From Marasmius tenuissimus (Eukaryota > Basidiomycota > Agaricomycetes > Agaricales > Marasmiaceae), in the NCBI GenBank assembly GCA_029532415.1, contig JAQOTA010000047.1, forward strand, positions 248,001 to 312,000: a DNA stretch of 64,000 nucleotides, written 5' to 3'. Position numbers and translations under genes: made by a program. Of this stretch, positions 13,012-25,341 are shown one piece after another. The notes beneath the pieces were generated by a model. It searched no databases. It saw only the letters and a program-made list of their open reading frames with translations, and had not been told where the DNA came from. Numbering within the stretch: the stretch's first letter is position 1; each line of letters starts with the position of its first letter.

Positions 13012-13107
13012 GGTCATTACAATGGGGCTGGGCTCTTGTAAGCCCTGCCAAACATTATAACGCCTCTGCCCTGTTGGACAAGGGCTCATTATAATAACCT
13101 TACATGG
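13012..13107 (-). repeat. Right 96-bp terminal inverted repeat
   Basis: It is the inverted partner of 12380-12475. It is preceded at about 12965-13010 by further copies of the CATTATAATG-like palindrome and short repeats of GGTCATTNCAAT. The arm pair may therefore have been extended by local duplication. Confidence 0.75.
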
Positions 13108-13877
13108 ACTCCTCGAGATTTCGACAAGATTCAGAGGGCAGTGACAGGGCACAAGACAGCGAGCGGTAGAGCGAAGGGCTAGGGAGACGAGGCATGAAAA
13201 ACAATTGGCGTCAACGCTAATCAAGAAAGACAGTATCGTGGGCCACGCACCTTGCACACATCTGCTTCATCTGGATATCCCTTTCACTGCAAACTGTCCA
13301 TGACGTGCAATCGTGTGTGAGTGGTCCTTTTCAATGATCATGGGGAGATGAGGGAGAGAAAGGAACTTAAAGGAAAAAGAACGCGCGGCAGAAACTCAAG
13401 TTCAACATCACCTGACCGCTCTGAAGAAGGACTCTTTGACCGACGCCGAATTGAGTCCGGACTGAGCCGAGAAAGAGAGGTTGACAGCACTCTCAAGATT
13501 GGCTCGTACAGGCCTCAGAAATTACTCCGCTTGGCCCCCTCGGCTGCCAAACCAATTGACAATATCAGTTGAGCTCCGCGCCCAATTGGTGGTGTAGTTG
13601 GCTACATGTCCAATCTCATTCCCAAGCTCCGGGTTGCACACTCAAGTCCATTATCAAACTTCACTTCAGCTCGTCTACGCAAATGGGAGCTTCTAGAGGA
13701 TCTAGCCGAGAACGAGGGGAAGAGCTGATCAGCTCTCTACCAGGGGCCCGGGTTACGTTCAATCCTCCAACTCATTGCATGATGATTACACGAATGTTAA
13801 TTTAAACCATGCTCAATGCTCATGTACAAAATATACTTTGAAGATAATAAGAAAGTGCTCTTCAACAATGCCGCCCT
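13108..13877. other. Intergenic region, no gene seen
   Basis: Only short open frames without domain signal are present between the inverted-repeat element and the stop codon of the next minus-strand gene. The segment at 13800-13877 is presumably that gene's 3' UTR. Confidence 0.5.
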
Positions 13878-16800
13878 CTAACCTACCAACCGAAATCGTA
13901 CAACAGTCCTCTGGCCAGGGATGAAGGTATGCGAGTCCGCAGGCACGACGACCACTTCCAACTCCCCTCTCATACTCTTCAAGTACGCTTTCTGTTGAGG
14001 TACGGGAACGGGCAACGAAATCGGGACTTGATTCTGGCAGGCATACCGGGTTAGTAGCCCGCCATAGGCTACTGTGGTCACGCGAGTAGAGGGACTTGGA
14101 AAATCGATAAGAGGCAGTCATGAAACAAGGGAGTAGAAAACGTACTCGAATTTGAGACGCGCAAGCCGCTCGATCTCATGGCGTACATTGTTGACAATTG
14201 CAGCCACTTCTTTCTCTCGCCTTAGAACACTGAAGTCTGGAGCCACCATGGAGTATTCTCCGTCAAAACTAAACTTCGCTATCCTCCGTCCTCGAGCAAG
14301 GTCATTTTGAGCTTCGCTCATAGATAGATAGTACGATTGGGCTTGCAGAAAGTGGGCAAAGAGTTCTTGAAAGCGTGCCAAGAGGCGCGAAAGTGACAGA
14401 TATTCTGGGTAAGGAGCGACAGCACGAGTCTGAAACGCAGAATGTTAGCATCAACTTCGTTAAAGAGTACGACGGAACTCGAGTTACCTTCTCGGGAAGG
14501 CGGGGGTACGGATTGGAAGGGGACTTTTGTCGAGAAGACTGAGTCTCTCCAGCCTCTTCCCCGTCGTTCGTTTGCGACTTCGAAGGCACGACCAGAACCA
14601 GATCATGGAGCTCTACAGGATTAGCCTTCCGCTCTTCCGAGGACATTTTCCTCCAGCTACACTGACTGCACTCAGCAAAGCCATCCTCGTCTCTCTCCGT
14701 GTCTTTCTCCAAGCGTACTCCACAGTCGAGATTGGGACATCTGCCCTTCGAGATAAGGTTCAGATCCGGCAGGAGAGGCGGTAACGCGCCCTCAACACCA
14801 AAACATCAGAAGGTACTTGGAGAAAAAAGTCGCAGAAATACCTACCACGTCGTCATCGATGGCTGACGGGTCGAATAACCCTCTACTTGCAGCCTTGATC
14901 TGCCGGATCCTTCTGGTTCGTGTAGTCCTCTCCCGACAAGGATGGCACATTTTCCACTTGTAATCATCGGGACCGGGAAGAATATGCTTACACGACCTGA
15001 TAGTGCACAATCTCGCCCCAGAAACAAGAAGGTTGTGCATATCAATGATCGTATTATCCGGACCTCGGACAGCGAAATTGCGAAGGGACGTAGGCTCAAA
15101 AACGCTAACCGGTGTCGTAGGCGTCTCTGGCTCTGTAGTCGTAGGTGAACTTGAACGCGATTTCTTCTTCGACTCCGAGAGGGAAGGGGACTTCAGTCTT
15201 TTGGACGACTTGGACGAAACGCTGGAAGATTTGATGCGATCGTACTCGTTTCCAACGTAGCGCTCCGAGCACCCAAGTCGTTTGCGCTGATACTCACGGT
15301 GGTGAGTACGACATGGAGGACAACATTTCCATGTATAACCCGCAGGAAGTGCTCTGCGGCACTTCCGGATTGCACACTTTCGGCCAGAAGGATCTGGCTC
15401 GTAGGTTATTGCGGGTTCGGCAGGAGTGGTAGAGGAGGCAGATGGGCTGGGGGGTCTTGTGGAAGTGGGAGTCGGTGAAGAGGAGGTGATGAGAGTCGAA
15501 GACGATGAAGACGAAGAGGGTGAAGACGAAGACGATGATGATACACTAGAGGATGCTTTGAGGTTAGATAATTGAGATAATGATATCCTAATACGAGGCA
15601 AAGAAGTCGGTTTACGTTCCGGCTCCGGTGAAGTCTTGGAGGTTGGTATCGTGGGCAAAACTGTCTCCGGCGGTGGGGAGCCTGACTGATGAGGTGTCAG
15701 GATCAATGACGTTGAATTAGCAGACTCTTCTGCAGTGGAAGTGGGCACACTCGGTGAGGAGGGGGATGTGAAACCGATGGGTGGTTCTGTTGTTTCATTC
15801 GTTGGTATTACCGACGTCTCCGACTCGACTATAGTAGGCCCAGGGGCGTCCAGTGATAATGTTAATGAAGAAGAGTCAGAGTTGGTAGGACAGTCTGTTG
15901 TTTCGTTGGAGACAGAGGCAGTCTCGTCAACGATAGTAGCAGGATCTGAAGTGCTTGGGAGAACACGAGGCCGCGCAGGAAGTCGAATTTTCAAGCCGCT
16001 AGGGAGGGAAATGATAGGTGGTACATCGGTATCATCGCTTGGAGCATCAGACTCGTCTTCCTCAGACTCGTCTTCCTCGGATTCTTCGGAAGAACTCAAG
16101 TCAGTCAGATCACTATCCCAGCCAGGTATATCGCCGCCTTCACGCAGCATATCCTCTTCAATTGCTTGACGCTCCTCGTCCCCCATGTCCTCCTCGTCAG
16201 ATTTCCATCCGTCAGCCCATGTTACGCTCTTCCGTGGTCCGCTCGCCTTCTCCGAACGTTTGAGGAGCGATGTTAGTCCAGAGGGTGTGGGGCTTGGGCT
16301 CGGCGCGTTCGTAGACGTAGTAGTCGGCCGGGGCAGAAAAGCTGGTTTGCGTGCTTTCCAACTTGACATGACACACTTGTAACATCTCTTCGACGTACTC
16401 TCCCCTTTGATAAGTCCAGCGCACCCCATTGTCGAACATGCTCGCAGTGCGGGGACGAAGTCTGCACGATGACGAGAACCGGGTATCGGAAGGAGAATCG
16501 GTGGAGGTCTTGCCTGCGCATGGGCGTGTCTGGATTGGAAGTCTGTAGACGGAGGTGTTGGAAGTCCGTGGGACCTAGAGCTGCTCGCTATAGCGGAGCT
16601 CTGGTTGGCATGGGCAGAAGGCCGGGTGGTTTTCTTCGTTAGTGATTGTGGACCTGAGATTGCCATATCCTTATCGGGGATGACGGGATAAGGGTTGGAA
16701 GGTCGAAGCTGGGTGAAACCATGCGGCTGCTCTTCCGGGGGATAAACCAACTCTAGTCCACTAAGGTCGATGGTGGATAGTGCGTCCTACAGAATTAAGG

Positions 16801-18604
16801 TGAGGAGACACGACGATGCAGTAAAACGCAAAGGCCGACGTACATGAATGGCAGTGCCAACAGCAGCCACAAGATCCATTCCTGACCGCAACCCTGGCTC
16901 CTTTTTTGGTTCTTTCACATCCACGTTCATGTTTTCTTGCCACCCAAAAACCCGTACACCCGCGACTGGAGAGGGAAGAGGCTCTGACACAGCGCGTAAC
17001 GAATGTCGTCTCTTGAGTCCCTCTTTCTCTGAGCTAGACCCTCCCTGCCCACGCTTCCTCTTACCCAAAAGAGTGGTGCGCTCGACATCACCCTCTGAGG
17101 AACGGTAGGTTGGGAGGGGCAGAGAGCTGGCACGGTGGTGAGTCTTAAGAGCACCACTACCACCCTCGCCTCCGAGCTGCTGGGAGCCGGGAATTGGAGC
17201 AGGAGTAGAAGCGACACGTCGCCGGGACTCGCCAGCGTCGACAGCCTCCAGAGGTTGAGTGGTGTAAAGAGGCGATACCATGGGGACATTGTGAGGCGCA
17301 AGACCCTTCATTGGCATACCACCTGCCGGAAGTCGCCGATCTGGAGTGTATATAGTCCTGCCATACGCGTCTCCTGCGAAAGGAAAGGGCTTGCCTATGG
17401 AAGTCGCTTTGACAGGAGGCTTGCGAGGATACTGGGGAATCGATGCTGATTCACGTTCTTTACCCAGAATAGGAGGGTTAGATGATGCTCTCTTTTGGGC
17501 AGAGTCGTTAATCCTACGAAGAGGGGGTACAGTGATGGTCAACGCTCTCGTGCGCTCAGAATTTTGAGCTGGACGTCGATTTGATGTTGCAGTTTCCATT
17601 GACTGAGGGGGCAGATTCTCCATAGGTCCATCATTGGGAATCACAGGTCTCGTAGGAGGCGTGGGGCGTGGTCGATGAATGTTCGGTAGAATCGGTATTT
17701 GTCGGTGTGAAGGCGAAAACGAAGCTCCATCCGACTGCGCAAGGAGTGACCTCTGGAGGGCAGTTAGTGCGTGTAGCTGATGCTGGGGTTGGCCATCCAT
17801 GTCAACCTGCTGAAGCGCCTTCCCAAAAGTAATGGAAGAAGGTAAGGCTATCGGTATCGAAGCAGACCTTCCGCTGCCAGCGCCTGTGTCCCGTTCTCGC
17901 TCCTTTCCATGTCGCGAAGTCCGGACCTCTGGATACGGATTGATTCTCCTCGGCATTCTATGCGAAGACAAGGAGCTTTGCGACATGAAATGCTGCTGCT
18001 GACGCTGTTGGGATGACTGAGAATCTGGGTATGGATTCACTTTGCTCGCCATCTCAACTTCGACCCTATGTCTCTGGCACAAAGGACCCTCTCCATGGCG
18101 TGTCAAGACCACACCACATTGATACACACTGCACACGCGTATCGGGAACTTGGATTGGGGTGGGTGATACACCAACGCCTGCATTTGCGAATGATGGTCT
18201 TTGTGAACATTTGGTTTTTTCTCGCTGGACCGATTACGCGCGTTCTGCGATGGGGCTGAAGATGGACCTGCCTGTGGTACTTTCTGCTGTCATGAAGGTA
18301 AGAAAAATACCATTAGAAGGGGTATTTCGATTCAAGCGATAGAGAACACACCCTGACCCCTGGCCCGACGTTCGAGACAGCGATTGGGGTCGACATCGTC
18401 GTCTATGAGGCATCGTAAGCGTCTGGCACGAGCGATATTATATACCACGCACTGGAGATATACGCCCTGTTGCCTGACGATCTCCTCGTGTTCGACTCTG
18501 CGCCCCTCCTGAGCAGCAGAAAGAATTTCACGAGAAAAAAAAAATACGTGCAGCAGATCAGCTTGACAGAGACAGGTCAAATACGTGGAAATTATGAGTT
18601 CCAC
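13878..18604 (-). CDS. Long protein with five repeated Cys (zinc-finger-like) modules
   Basis: I do not recognise this family. Several open segments join through GT-AG introns into one minus-strand gene of roughly 1,300 residues. The main junctions are at about 18290, 16842/16785, 14842/14786, 14489/14430 and 14151/14101. The 5' end (18604) is tentative. A Cys pattern recurs five times: VCSVYQC...LCQRH, ACSTMGC...RCYKC, CAIRKC...KCCPPC, CTIRSC...KMCHPC and CPNLDC...ECSQC. Each is C-x4-C followed about 15-20 residues later by a second Cys pair or Cys/His pair, usually with Arg/Lys-rich residues after it. This suggests small zinc-binding modules. Between them lie long Ser/Pro/Thr-rich disordered stretches and an acidic SEESEEDESEEDES run. 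The recurring S/I-NPYP motif appears at least four times. A nuclear nucleic-acid or chromatin role is inference only. Confidence 0.7.
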
Positions 18605-18973
18605 TATGAATGTATCGCCGAGAACAAGAAACGGAGGGTCGTTAGACCGCTAGGTGACTGCGTCGCGAGAAAAAAAGAAAAAATTTCATAGAGGCGCGAA
18701 TGGTAATGGACATGACTTGCCGTAAATAGAAGGGAGACACTAACCCTTTCGGGGAACGCGGTTGGCGCGTCTACTTGCCGAAAAAAATCACTACAGCGAG
18801 AATGGTACATATGTTCATTGCGTTTATTGGCGTGTTTGAGCAATTCGTACATATCGTAGTTCGTGTATGACATAGAGCGGTGAAGGGAATGAAGAGAAAC
18901 GACTTTTACATCCCCAGTGTACCCCAAAACAACCTCCGCAACGATTGAAAGTCTAAAAGGTCCCGACCCTGCC
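18605..18973. other. Intergenic region, no gene seen
   Basis: This spans the upstream region of the Cys-module gene and the 3' UTR of the Ca2+/H+ exchanger. It contains short A-runs and no supported open frame. Confidence 0.45.
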
Positions 18974-20920
18974 TTAGGTACAGGACAAAGGCTGGCCCTG
19001 CAGGGTCCTTACTGTGACGGGGAAGTTCCAAAACGACAACGCAATCAACACATACACCGCGATCAACACAATCCCACTCATCCAATGAGACTTTCCGTCC
19101 TCGATAGAGAACTTGACCAGAATCACCGAAAGGAAGAGAACCAACGTCTCGACCTCGTCGAACAACAAGGTCAACGGTTTTCCCATTCCCCAAGCGACCA
19201 TCACCAATAGCGGAATGACGAACAACGCGATTTGAATGCAGCTACCGACCGCGACGCTCATCGCAAGGTCAAATTTACCCTTGTGAGCAACGACGACAGC
19301 GGTGGTATGCTCGGCGGCGTTCGAGATGACGGGGATGACGATTAGGGTCAACCACTCCTTCGAGATCCCAGGATTTGCCTCGGTAAGTCCCTTCAATGAT
19401 TCGACGAGACACTCGGCGGTTTCGTACGCCAGTGCTGTAATCACGACCAAAGCGATAATGGCTACAGGTGTGTTCAGTTTCGCGTACTCCGACTCTGAGT
19501 CTGACGAGTGCGATGACGAGGATTCGACGTCACGAACACTGGGGCGTAGGGTGTCATTGAAGGAGGAGACCGATGAGCGAGGCGAGGATTGAACCGTGTC
19601 CAGGAAAAGGTGGTTGTGGGAGTAGAACTGGAAGAAGAGATACGCGAAGTAACTGGAAAGATGGAGGTTTGAGATGCTTTGCCTGAGGCTGAAAGTTGTG
19701 TACTTACATCAACATGAGGATGACGGCACTTCCTCGACTCAGTTGTAAGAGGACAGGAACCTCCTCACCTTGAGGAAGTCTATCTCCAAGAAATTCGTGC
19801 TAAAAATTACGGTTAGCCGGGAAGGATGCGAAGGAAGAGGTAGGGACTTACGAAAGCAGCGGGAACAATCAATGCAATGACCGCTACAGTCATCAACGAA
19901 GAGTTGAGCTGAGCGACCATAGGCTGGAACTCTTGCTGATGGAAACGATATCCACCGACCAGGAAAGCCATTCCAAGGACAAGGAGAAGGTTACTTAGAA
20001 GTCCCCCAAGTAAAGAACTTTGGACTAGTTCCAAATCACACTGTGAAGTTCAAATTAGAATTTGACCTGGAACGAATATGGCGAGACTCGGTACACACCT
20101 GTTTCAAAGCAATCCCAGCGATGATCATTTCGACCACATTACCGAGCGTGGCATTGAGCAGACCACCGACGGTACTGCTAGTCCTCAACGCAATCTGTTC
20201 GGTACCAAAACCAAGCAACGCTGCCAATGGGATGATGCCCAAGCACGAAAAGACGAATATAATCGTGTCATTCTGGTGGGTGAAGTGCAGGGCCCACGAG
20301 ACTGGAATGAAAAGCAGGCAGATATTGAGAGGCGTATACCGGACGAGCGCCACAAACGATTGTTTGTAGGTTGGTTCCGGCCCGACAAGTGGTTTTTGTG
20401 GCGTGAAAAGAGCCAGGAATCGAGAAGGCTTGGCTGGGCGTTGAACGTAAACCGGCGCGTCTGGCACGGTTGGGGCTTCCTTCTCCTTCGACTTTGATGT
20501 ATCGAAAGAGATTCCCGTGCCAGTGCGACGAACCATTACGCTGCCCTCCCCGTTGGCGGGTGAGCCGGGCACGACATGATTAACAGCGGCCTCAGGGACG
20601 CGCACCGGGTTGTTCACCACTACGGGTGAACGCGTGTGCTCGGCATGGTGACTGTGGGTGCTACCACGCCTAGATGGAGGTTGACGCATTCCAGGAGCTT
20701 GCATCCGCGCCTTCACTTGTAATGAGGGCTGTGCAACCGGGGTAGGGAGTGTGGAGGAACGCTGAGGACGCGCTCTACGGTGACCTTGGGACTGATTTTG
20801 GGGACTACTAGGGGGTTCATCCTCGTCCTCAGAGATGGGAGACTGAATGGAACGGTGGCCATTGGTGTTGGTAGAAGATATATTGGCGTTGACATTGCTG
20901 ACAGACTGGTGTTCGTTCAT
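18974..20920 (-). CDS. Ca2+/H+ antiporter (CAX/VCX1 type)
   Basis: A minus-strand multi-exon gene. A disordered N-terminal region (about 170 residues) is followed by hydrophobic membrane segments. The two diagnostic alpha-repeat motifs of the cation/Ca2+ exchanger family are present: GNVVEMIIAGIAL in the first half and SNAAEHTTAVVVA in the second. A Ser/acidic loop lies between the halves (SSSSHSSDSESE), as in vacuolar CAX proteins. The family exchanges cytosolic Ca2+ for vacuolar H+ and lowers cytosolic Ca2+. An upstream ATG at 20920 (MNEHQSVSN) starts the only long frame. The long N-terminal extension could be autoinhibitory, as in plant CAX1, but that is an analogy. Confidence 0.88.
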
Positions 20921-21709
20921 TCAGTTGCTCGATGAGTGCTGTACGGGCGCTTGACACTGAGAAAATGCAGGTGGGGAGTCAAGGGACTTGGAAACAGGAA
21001 TGGCCTCTTGGCCTCCCTTTATACCAAGAGTCTTGGCCCGGACGTCAGCCCGCAGTAGCCGATACATTTCCTGAAATGGGGCTTCCGGATGCTGTTCGGT
21101 CACAGGGAGGCCGGTGAAGCCAGGGCCGCCGGCATCGAAGCGTCATACCCCCACAGCCACTGCACTGCATAACGGTATCTTCCCCAGATTTTCTGCCGAC
21201 GAACGTTCTGTAGCCTCCAGAGTTTTCTATCTGCTGTCGACTGCAAGCCCAGTCAACACGAAGAAAACAATGAAGAGCCGCGGTTGAGCTCTCACTAAAG
21301 CAAATGCGCACTACATCCCGTCAATACCCGCCGCTTTCATTCCGGCAATCCCTCATGCATCCCCCTGCGCGTAGTAGGACGGTTGACGTCGTTGTGGTGC
21401 AAGTCTGTGGCGAAGTTAGACTTGAATTACGGCAAACTTGCGGAGTTTGCTGTAATTAGTCTACCAAAGAAGCCAAAGGCAGTACTTACACCGGAATCAG
21501 ACGAGCGAAAGACTCTGGTAAACCTCAACTCACTCCTACTTCTGAGGGCAGTACGAACAAAACGGCATCGCGAGATCGGTGGAGTGTATGGAGCTTATCA
21601 ATTTCGAACAACCATGGCATAGAATCGGCATCTTCGATCTGATTTATGGTTTAGGTTCCAATCAGCTCAAAAGCAGCAAGATTAAAACACAATAGTTACA
21701 AGGTTCTTC
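20921..21709. other. Intergenic region, no gene seen
   Basis: The region lies between the start of the Ca2+/H+ exchanger gene and the stop of the amidase gene. Small open frames exist but none has domain signal or credible splice partners. A short inverted motif around 21420-21455 (AATTACGGCAAACTTG and CAAGTTTGC-like) could be a transcription terminator or chance. Confidence 0.45.
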
Positions 21710-24105
21710 TCAGTCTACCAGCCCCAGCACCCGATACCTCCCCACATTCCTCTTCCTAAACCCAGGCCCACCTTCGGGCCCGAATATCTGATTCGGAGGC
21801 ACAGGAGGATTCTCATCTCTCAACGTCCCCCACACTTCATCCCGCACCCATCCATCATTCTTGGTCGCAGCATCCCGGAAGTACGTCTCACCCCTCCCGT
21901 CCACGTATGCAAAGGTTTGTTCGGTGGTACCGGATCCACTGATGGCGTGCCGTAGCCCAGGCCAATCATCCATGTTCACCCAGCCTTGTGCGTCCTGCAC
22001 AGATCTAATGGCACGATAGTCAGCTGTGGGTGGTTGGAGAGCACGGATGTGGGACTGGTGTATTTCGGAGCCGTAACCACCTGGGGAAGTACCTTAGCTT
22101 AGGGGAGAAAAGGGTTAGAGCATGGAGAAGGTCTCACCAAATTGCTGCGTGAAAAGCGAGTAGTTGGAGGCGACTTGAAGGGGATACGTGAATGCGTCGC
22201 TGAGAACCTTATTGCTGCCATGAATAGAAGTCACAGTCCCAGTGGTCGTCTGGTTAACCGACTACGTTCGTTCACGTTAGCTCCACAACCCCGAGAATAA
22301 AGTGATATAGAAGACAAACCTGTAGCCATCCTTCATCGGCATACTGTGCTTCGTTGATATAGTTCAGCGACTGTGTGAAACTCACAGTCACCTCCCCTTC
22401 GTCCGTATTCAGCTTGCTTTCAATCTCCAAGTTACGTTGAGCGGTAATTTTGGTCCAAACTGTACTATTACCCTCCGATGCCCCCCCTGTAGTCGAGACT
22501 TGTGCCTCCGGTACACTGTAGTTCGTAATCTGGCCAGTGACTTTGGAGGTTCCAGTCCGCACATGCACGCTCCCCGAGACAAACCAGTTCGAGTTGATCG
22601 TAGGGTTGACTCCCTGCCCGATGACCTTTAACGTAACGTTATGAACGGTCTCTTCCTCGAGAAGAACCGGGAGGAACGGCGTGATGTCAATCCAATACGT
22701 GGGAGCGTCATAAGTACCGTACGCAGTCAATGGACGCCAATTTGTTGGGGTCACACCACCAGTGTAGATCACTGCGTATGGCCAAACGACTCCAGCGAGT
22801 TGACCATCAATAAGTAGCTGTACTTCCCGGAACGACCCCTTGCCAATCAATCCAGTGGATTCTGGGAAGGCATCCAAAAATTCGTCTGGAGTATCTGAGA
22901 AGCAATGTTCGTGAGTCGTGACGGGTTTCTGAGGATAGCACAAGTCGACATACTGGTATACCAGAATTCTTCAGCCGAGTTACCTGAGCAGAAAATTTCG
23001 ACAAAGGCTTGCTGCGTCGTCTCAGGTATGGTAATTTGCGTGGTTCCTCCGACATCGTTGTCGATAGTGAAAAAGTTTGAAGTATTGGGCGAGAGATTGG
23101 ATAGTGGTAAAATCAAATCGGAGGTTCTCAGAGTCTCGAAGGATTCGGTCGGTGCATAGTAAGTCGCAGTCAAGACGACTAACATCTGTAAGTCAGATAT
23201 CGAGCGAGTCGATAGATTTGAGGTACATACCGTCGAAAACGCCGTCCAGCAATCTGGTGTCAACATTTAGTTCGACTGAGCCCGGGATAAAAATGACACC
23301 TTACAAGTCTGCTGCGATAATATTGCTGAAGTCCATGAGAAGCTCTCCTTCTTTTGCAAACAAAGGCGTGAAATGTGTCACATCCTTGATACTGGAAAGT
23401 AAGGAATCAGATTTGAGGAGAGGAGAGTACAATCAACGAAGGTGCGAACGTGTTCCATATAGTACCGGTCTTCGTGGGCTCGGCACTTGAAGTTCTCCAA
23501 ACTAAATAACGAGGTTAGAGGGAACGTGAAGAGAGAAATCCCGATCGTACTTTCGACATGGGAGAGGTATATCGACTGTCAAACACGATGATGACACGTC
23601 AATAGGACAAATAGGTTCAGAGAACGAAGTCTGCCTACACCAAGTCGATCATATTGAGTTCCGGTGCTGTTCGAAGTCATGATACATTAGAGAATTGTCG
23701 AGAATGATTCCATAAGTACGAGACGTACCACGAAACCGACAAGTTCAAACTGATAGCAGCCCACTGTCCAGCTTCTCCGCAATCTTCCGCCGTCGGTGGA
23801 CTGTAAGGTACAACAGTAGGATTGCCGAAGGATCCGTCACCGAAACTATGCTTCAACAACTCCACCTGGCAACTCTTTCCTCCTTTTGGCACAACTGGAG
23901 GAGCAAAAATCTGCAAATCAACCAACGGAGCAACCGTCGGATCGTCCGTCATCAAGGGCACCCGTTTTTCGAGTTGAACATCACGGCTCGGTCTGTGAGC
24001 CAGTCCCGATAGAAGAGGCTCGAGCTGAGCAGGAGATACTTGAGCAAGAACCGACGGAACTGAAATGAGGAGCGACAGTCGACTGAAAACACTGAAGAGC
24101 ATCAT
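21710..24105 (-). CDS. Secreted peptide N-glycanase A-like amidase
   Basis: The minus-strand gene has several exons. Residues 1-21 (MMLFSVFSRLSLLISVPSVLA) form a signal peptide. The protein then follows the peptide-N4-(N-acetyl-beta-glucosaminyl)asparagine amidase A family. It has a CQVELLKHSFG-like segment and GTQYDRLGIVYLSHVE, which holds the family's Y-D-R and V-E positions. TGGVTPTNWRPLTAYGTYD-like residues lie in the middle, followed by WFVSGSVHV. Several N-x-S/T sites are visible. In plants and some fungi this family removes N-glycans from glycopeptides. In fungi the biochemical role is less certain, so the substrate is inferred. Splice sites around 23490-23680 are approximate because the exons there are very short. 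Confidence 0.8.
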
Positions 24106-25277
24106 TGCTGTAGCTCTTCAAGAGCTGGGAAAGAACAAGCGTGGTCATCGCCAGCTTTGTTCATCGTGGGTCAATTGGAGCATGTGGAAGGAAAGAGCAC
24201 GAGAGCCGTGCTGAACCGTATGACCACCGTAAGATAATTGAGGTTTTTGCTCAACCTGGAGGATGATAGTGTGCTGAAAGTGGAAGCAGAAGAAGGCTAG
24301 ATGGATTTCTGGCAAGCTCATGGACGCTCGTTCCAAGCCGAATCTACCACCATGATCCAGGGCGGCAAATTGAAAGATAAGATTAACACGCGCGCTAGGC
24401 AGTCTCAGGGTGGCGGCAGTTCATGCTTGTAACCACAACCACCGCGGACAATCTTAGCCTCGAAAAACTGGTGCAATCGTCAAAAGCCATGACCTCTCCA
24501 AGATCCCTTTCTCACCAATATTCACACTTATCTACGTACGCTTATACGGCAAGTCTGGTTACATCTACCTAGCTGCCAGCAACAACATTTGGAGGGATAG
24601 CCCATATTCTTTCGAGGGTTCCAGGTGCACTGATCTCAATGTATGTCTAAATTGCGTCTTCTACGATCATGCTAATAGTCTCTCGGGTGCTTAAACACAG
24701 GCACGAGACGAGAGGAACAACATTCTCCTCACCATGTTGTGATCGGCACAATTGCGCAACAGGGTGCAACCATCACAATATCGGGCCTCGACCTCCTGTA
24801 ACTCGACCTCATTGGAGCACAGCTCGGACGCAGCTCGGAGAAGAATTCTGAATAGGCATTACCCGTGAAGAGTCTCTCGCAACGTCCTCGGATGATGGTG
24901 GACCGTACCAAGACAAAGCTGGAAAAATGCTCGGAAAATAAACTCATTAATTGTCAAAGCCGAGTGCATGTTCGACTGCAAATGACCTGATACCAAGACA
25001 ATGACAAGAGTTATCGTATCGAGGTGCGACACTTTTGGGGCAGTCACAAGGACTCGGAACTGGATCGTCGCCCGCCAACCTCCGCCAGCTCCCTCCACAT
25101 GCCGGTGCGGAAACTTCAAGCGTGTACCAGTCGTCTTTGGTAATATAACTCACTTAGCCTTGGAGATGAGGGAACGCTGAACGTGAAGCCGCACCGGCGG
25201 ACCGTTGTCTAGAACATCCCGGATCGTTGAAGGGATTAACTTTGGATTAACTTCAACGATAGTTGATGTTTGAGAGG
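24106..25277. other. Intergenic region between divergent secreted-enzyme genes
   Basis: About 1.2 kb separates the divergently transcribed amidase and pectate lyase genes, so it holds two promoters. I saw no supported gene. It is the largest single-copy gap with no repeat in the left half. Confidence 0.5.
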
Positions 25278-25284
25278 TATAAAA
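25278..25284 (+). promoter_or_regulatory. TATA box of the pectate lyase gene
   Basis: TATAAAA lies 58 bp before the predicted ATG, an appropriate distance for a fungal TATA element once a short CT-rich leader (25306-25335) is allowed for. A strong TATA box fits a highly inducible secreted enzyme. Confidence 0.6.
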
Positions 25285-25341
25285 GGATGGTCTACGTCGA
25301 CGAGGAGAGGTCAGACTCGGTCTCTCACTCTCTCTGGAATA

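Larger units (their letters stand above)
12380..13107. mobile_element. 728-bp non-autonomous element with 96-bp TIRs and two tRNA-like segments
   Basis: The two ends are inverted copies of each other. The left arm starts CCATGTAAGGTCATTATAAT and the right arm ends in its near-complement, with about 85-90% identity by eye. Inside are two tRNA-like Pol III promoter pairs facing each other and G-rich tracts with TTAGGG-like repeats, but no open frame. The 10-bp palindrome CATTATAATG or one-base variants of it (for example CGTTATAATG and CATTGTAATG) recurs at least eight times, mostly in the arms. Candidates are a MITE derived from a DNA transposon or a palindromic tRNA-derived SINE. I found no convincing target-site duplication. 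Confidence 0.65.

Noticed and set aside
21383..21622. 79-codon open frame upstream of the Ca2+/H+ exchanger
   Set aside because: No start context, splice partner or domain signal. It is read as intergenic.
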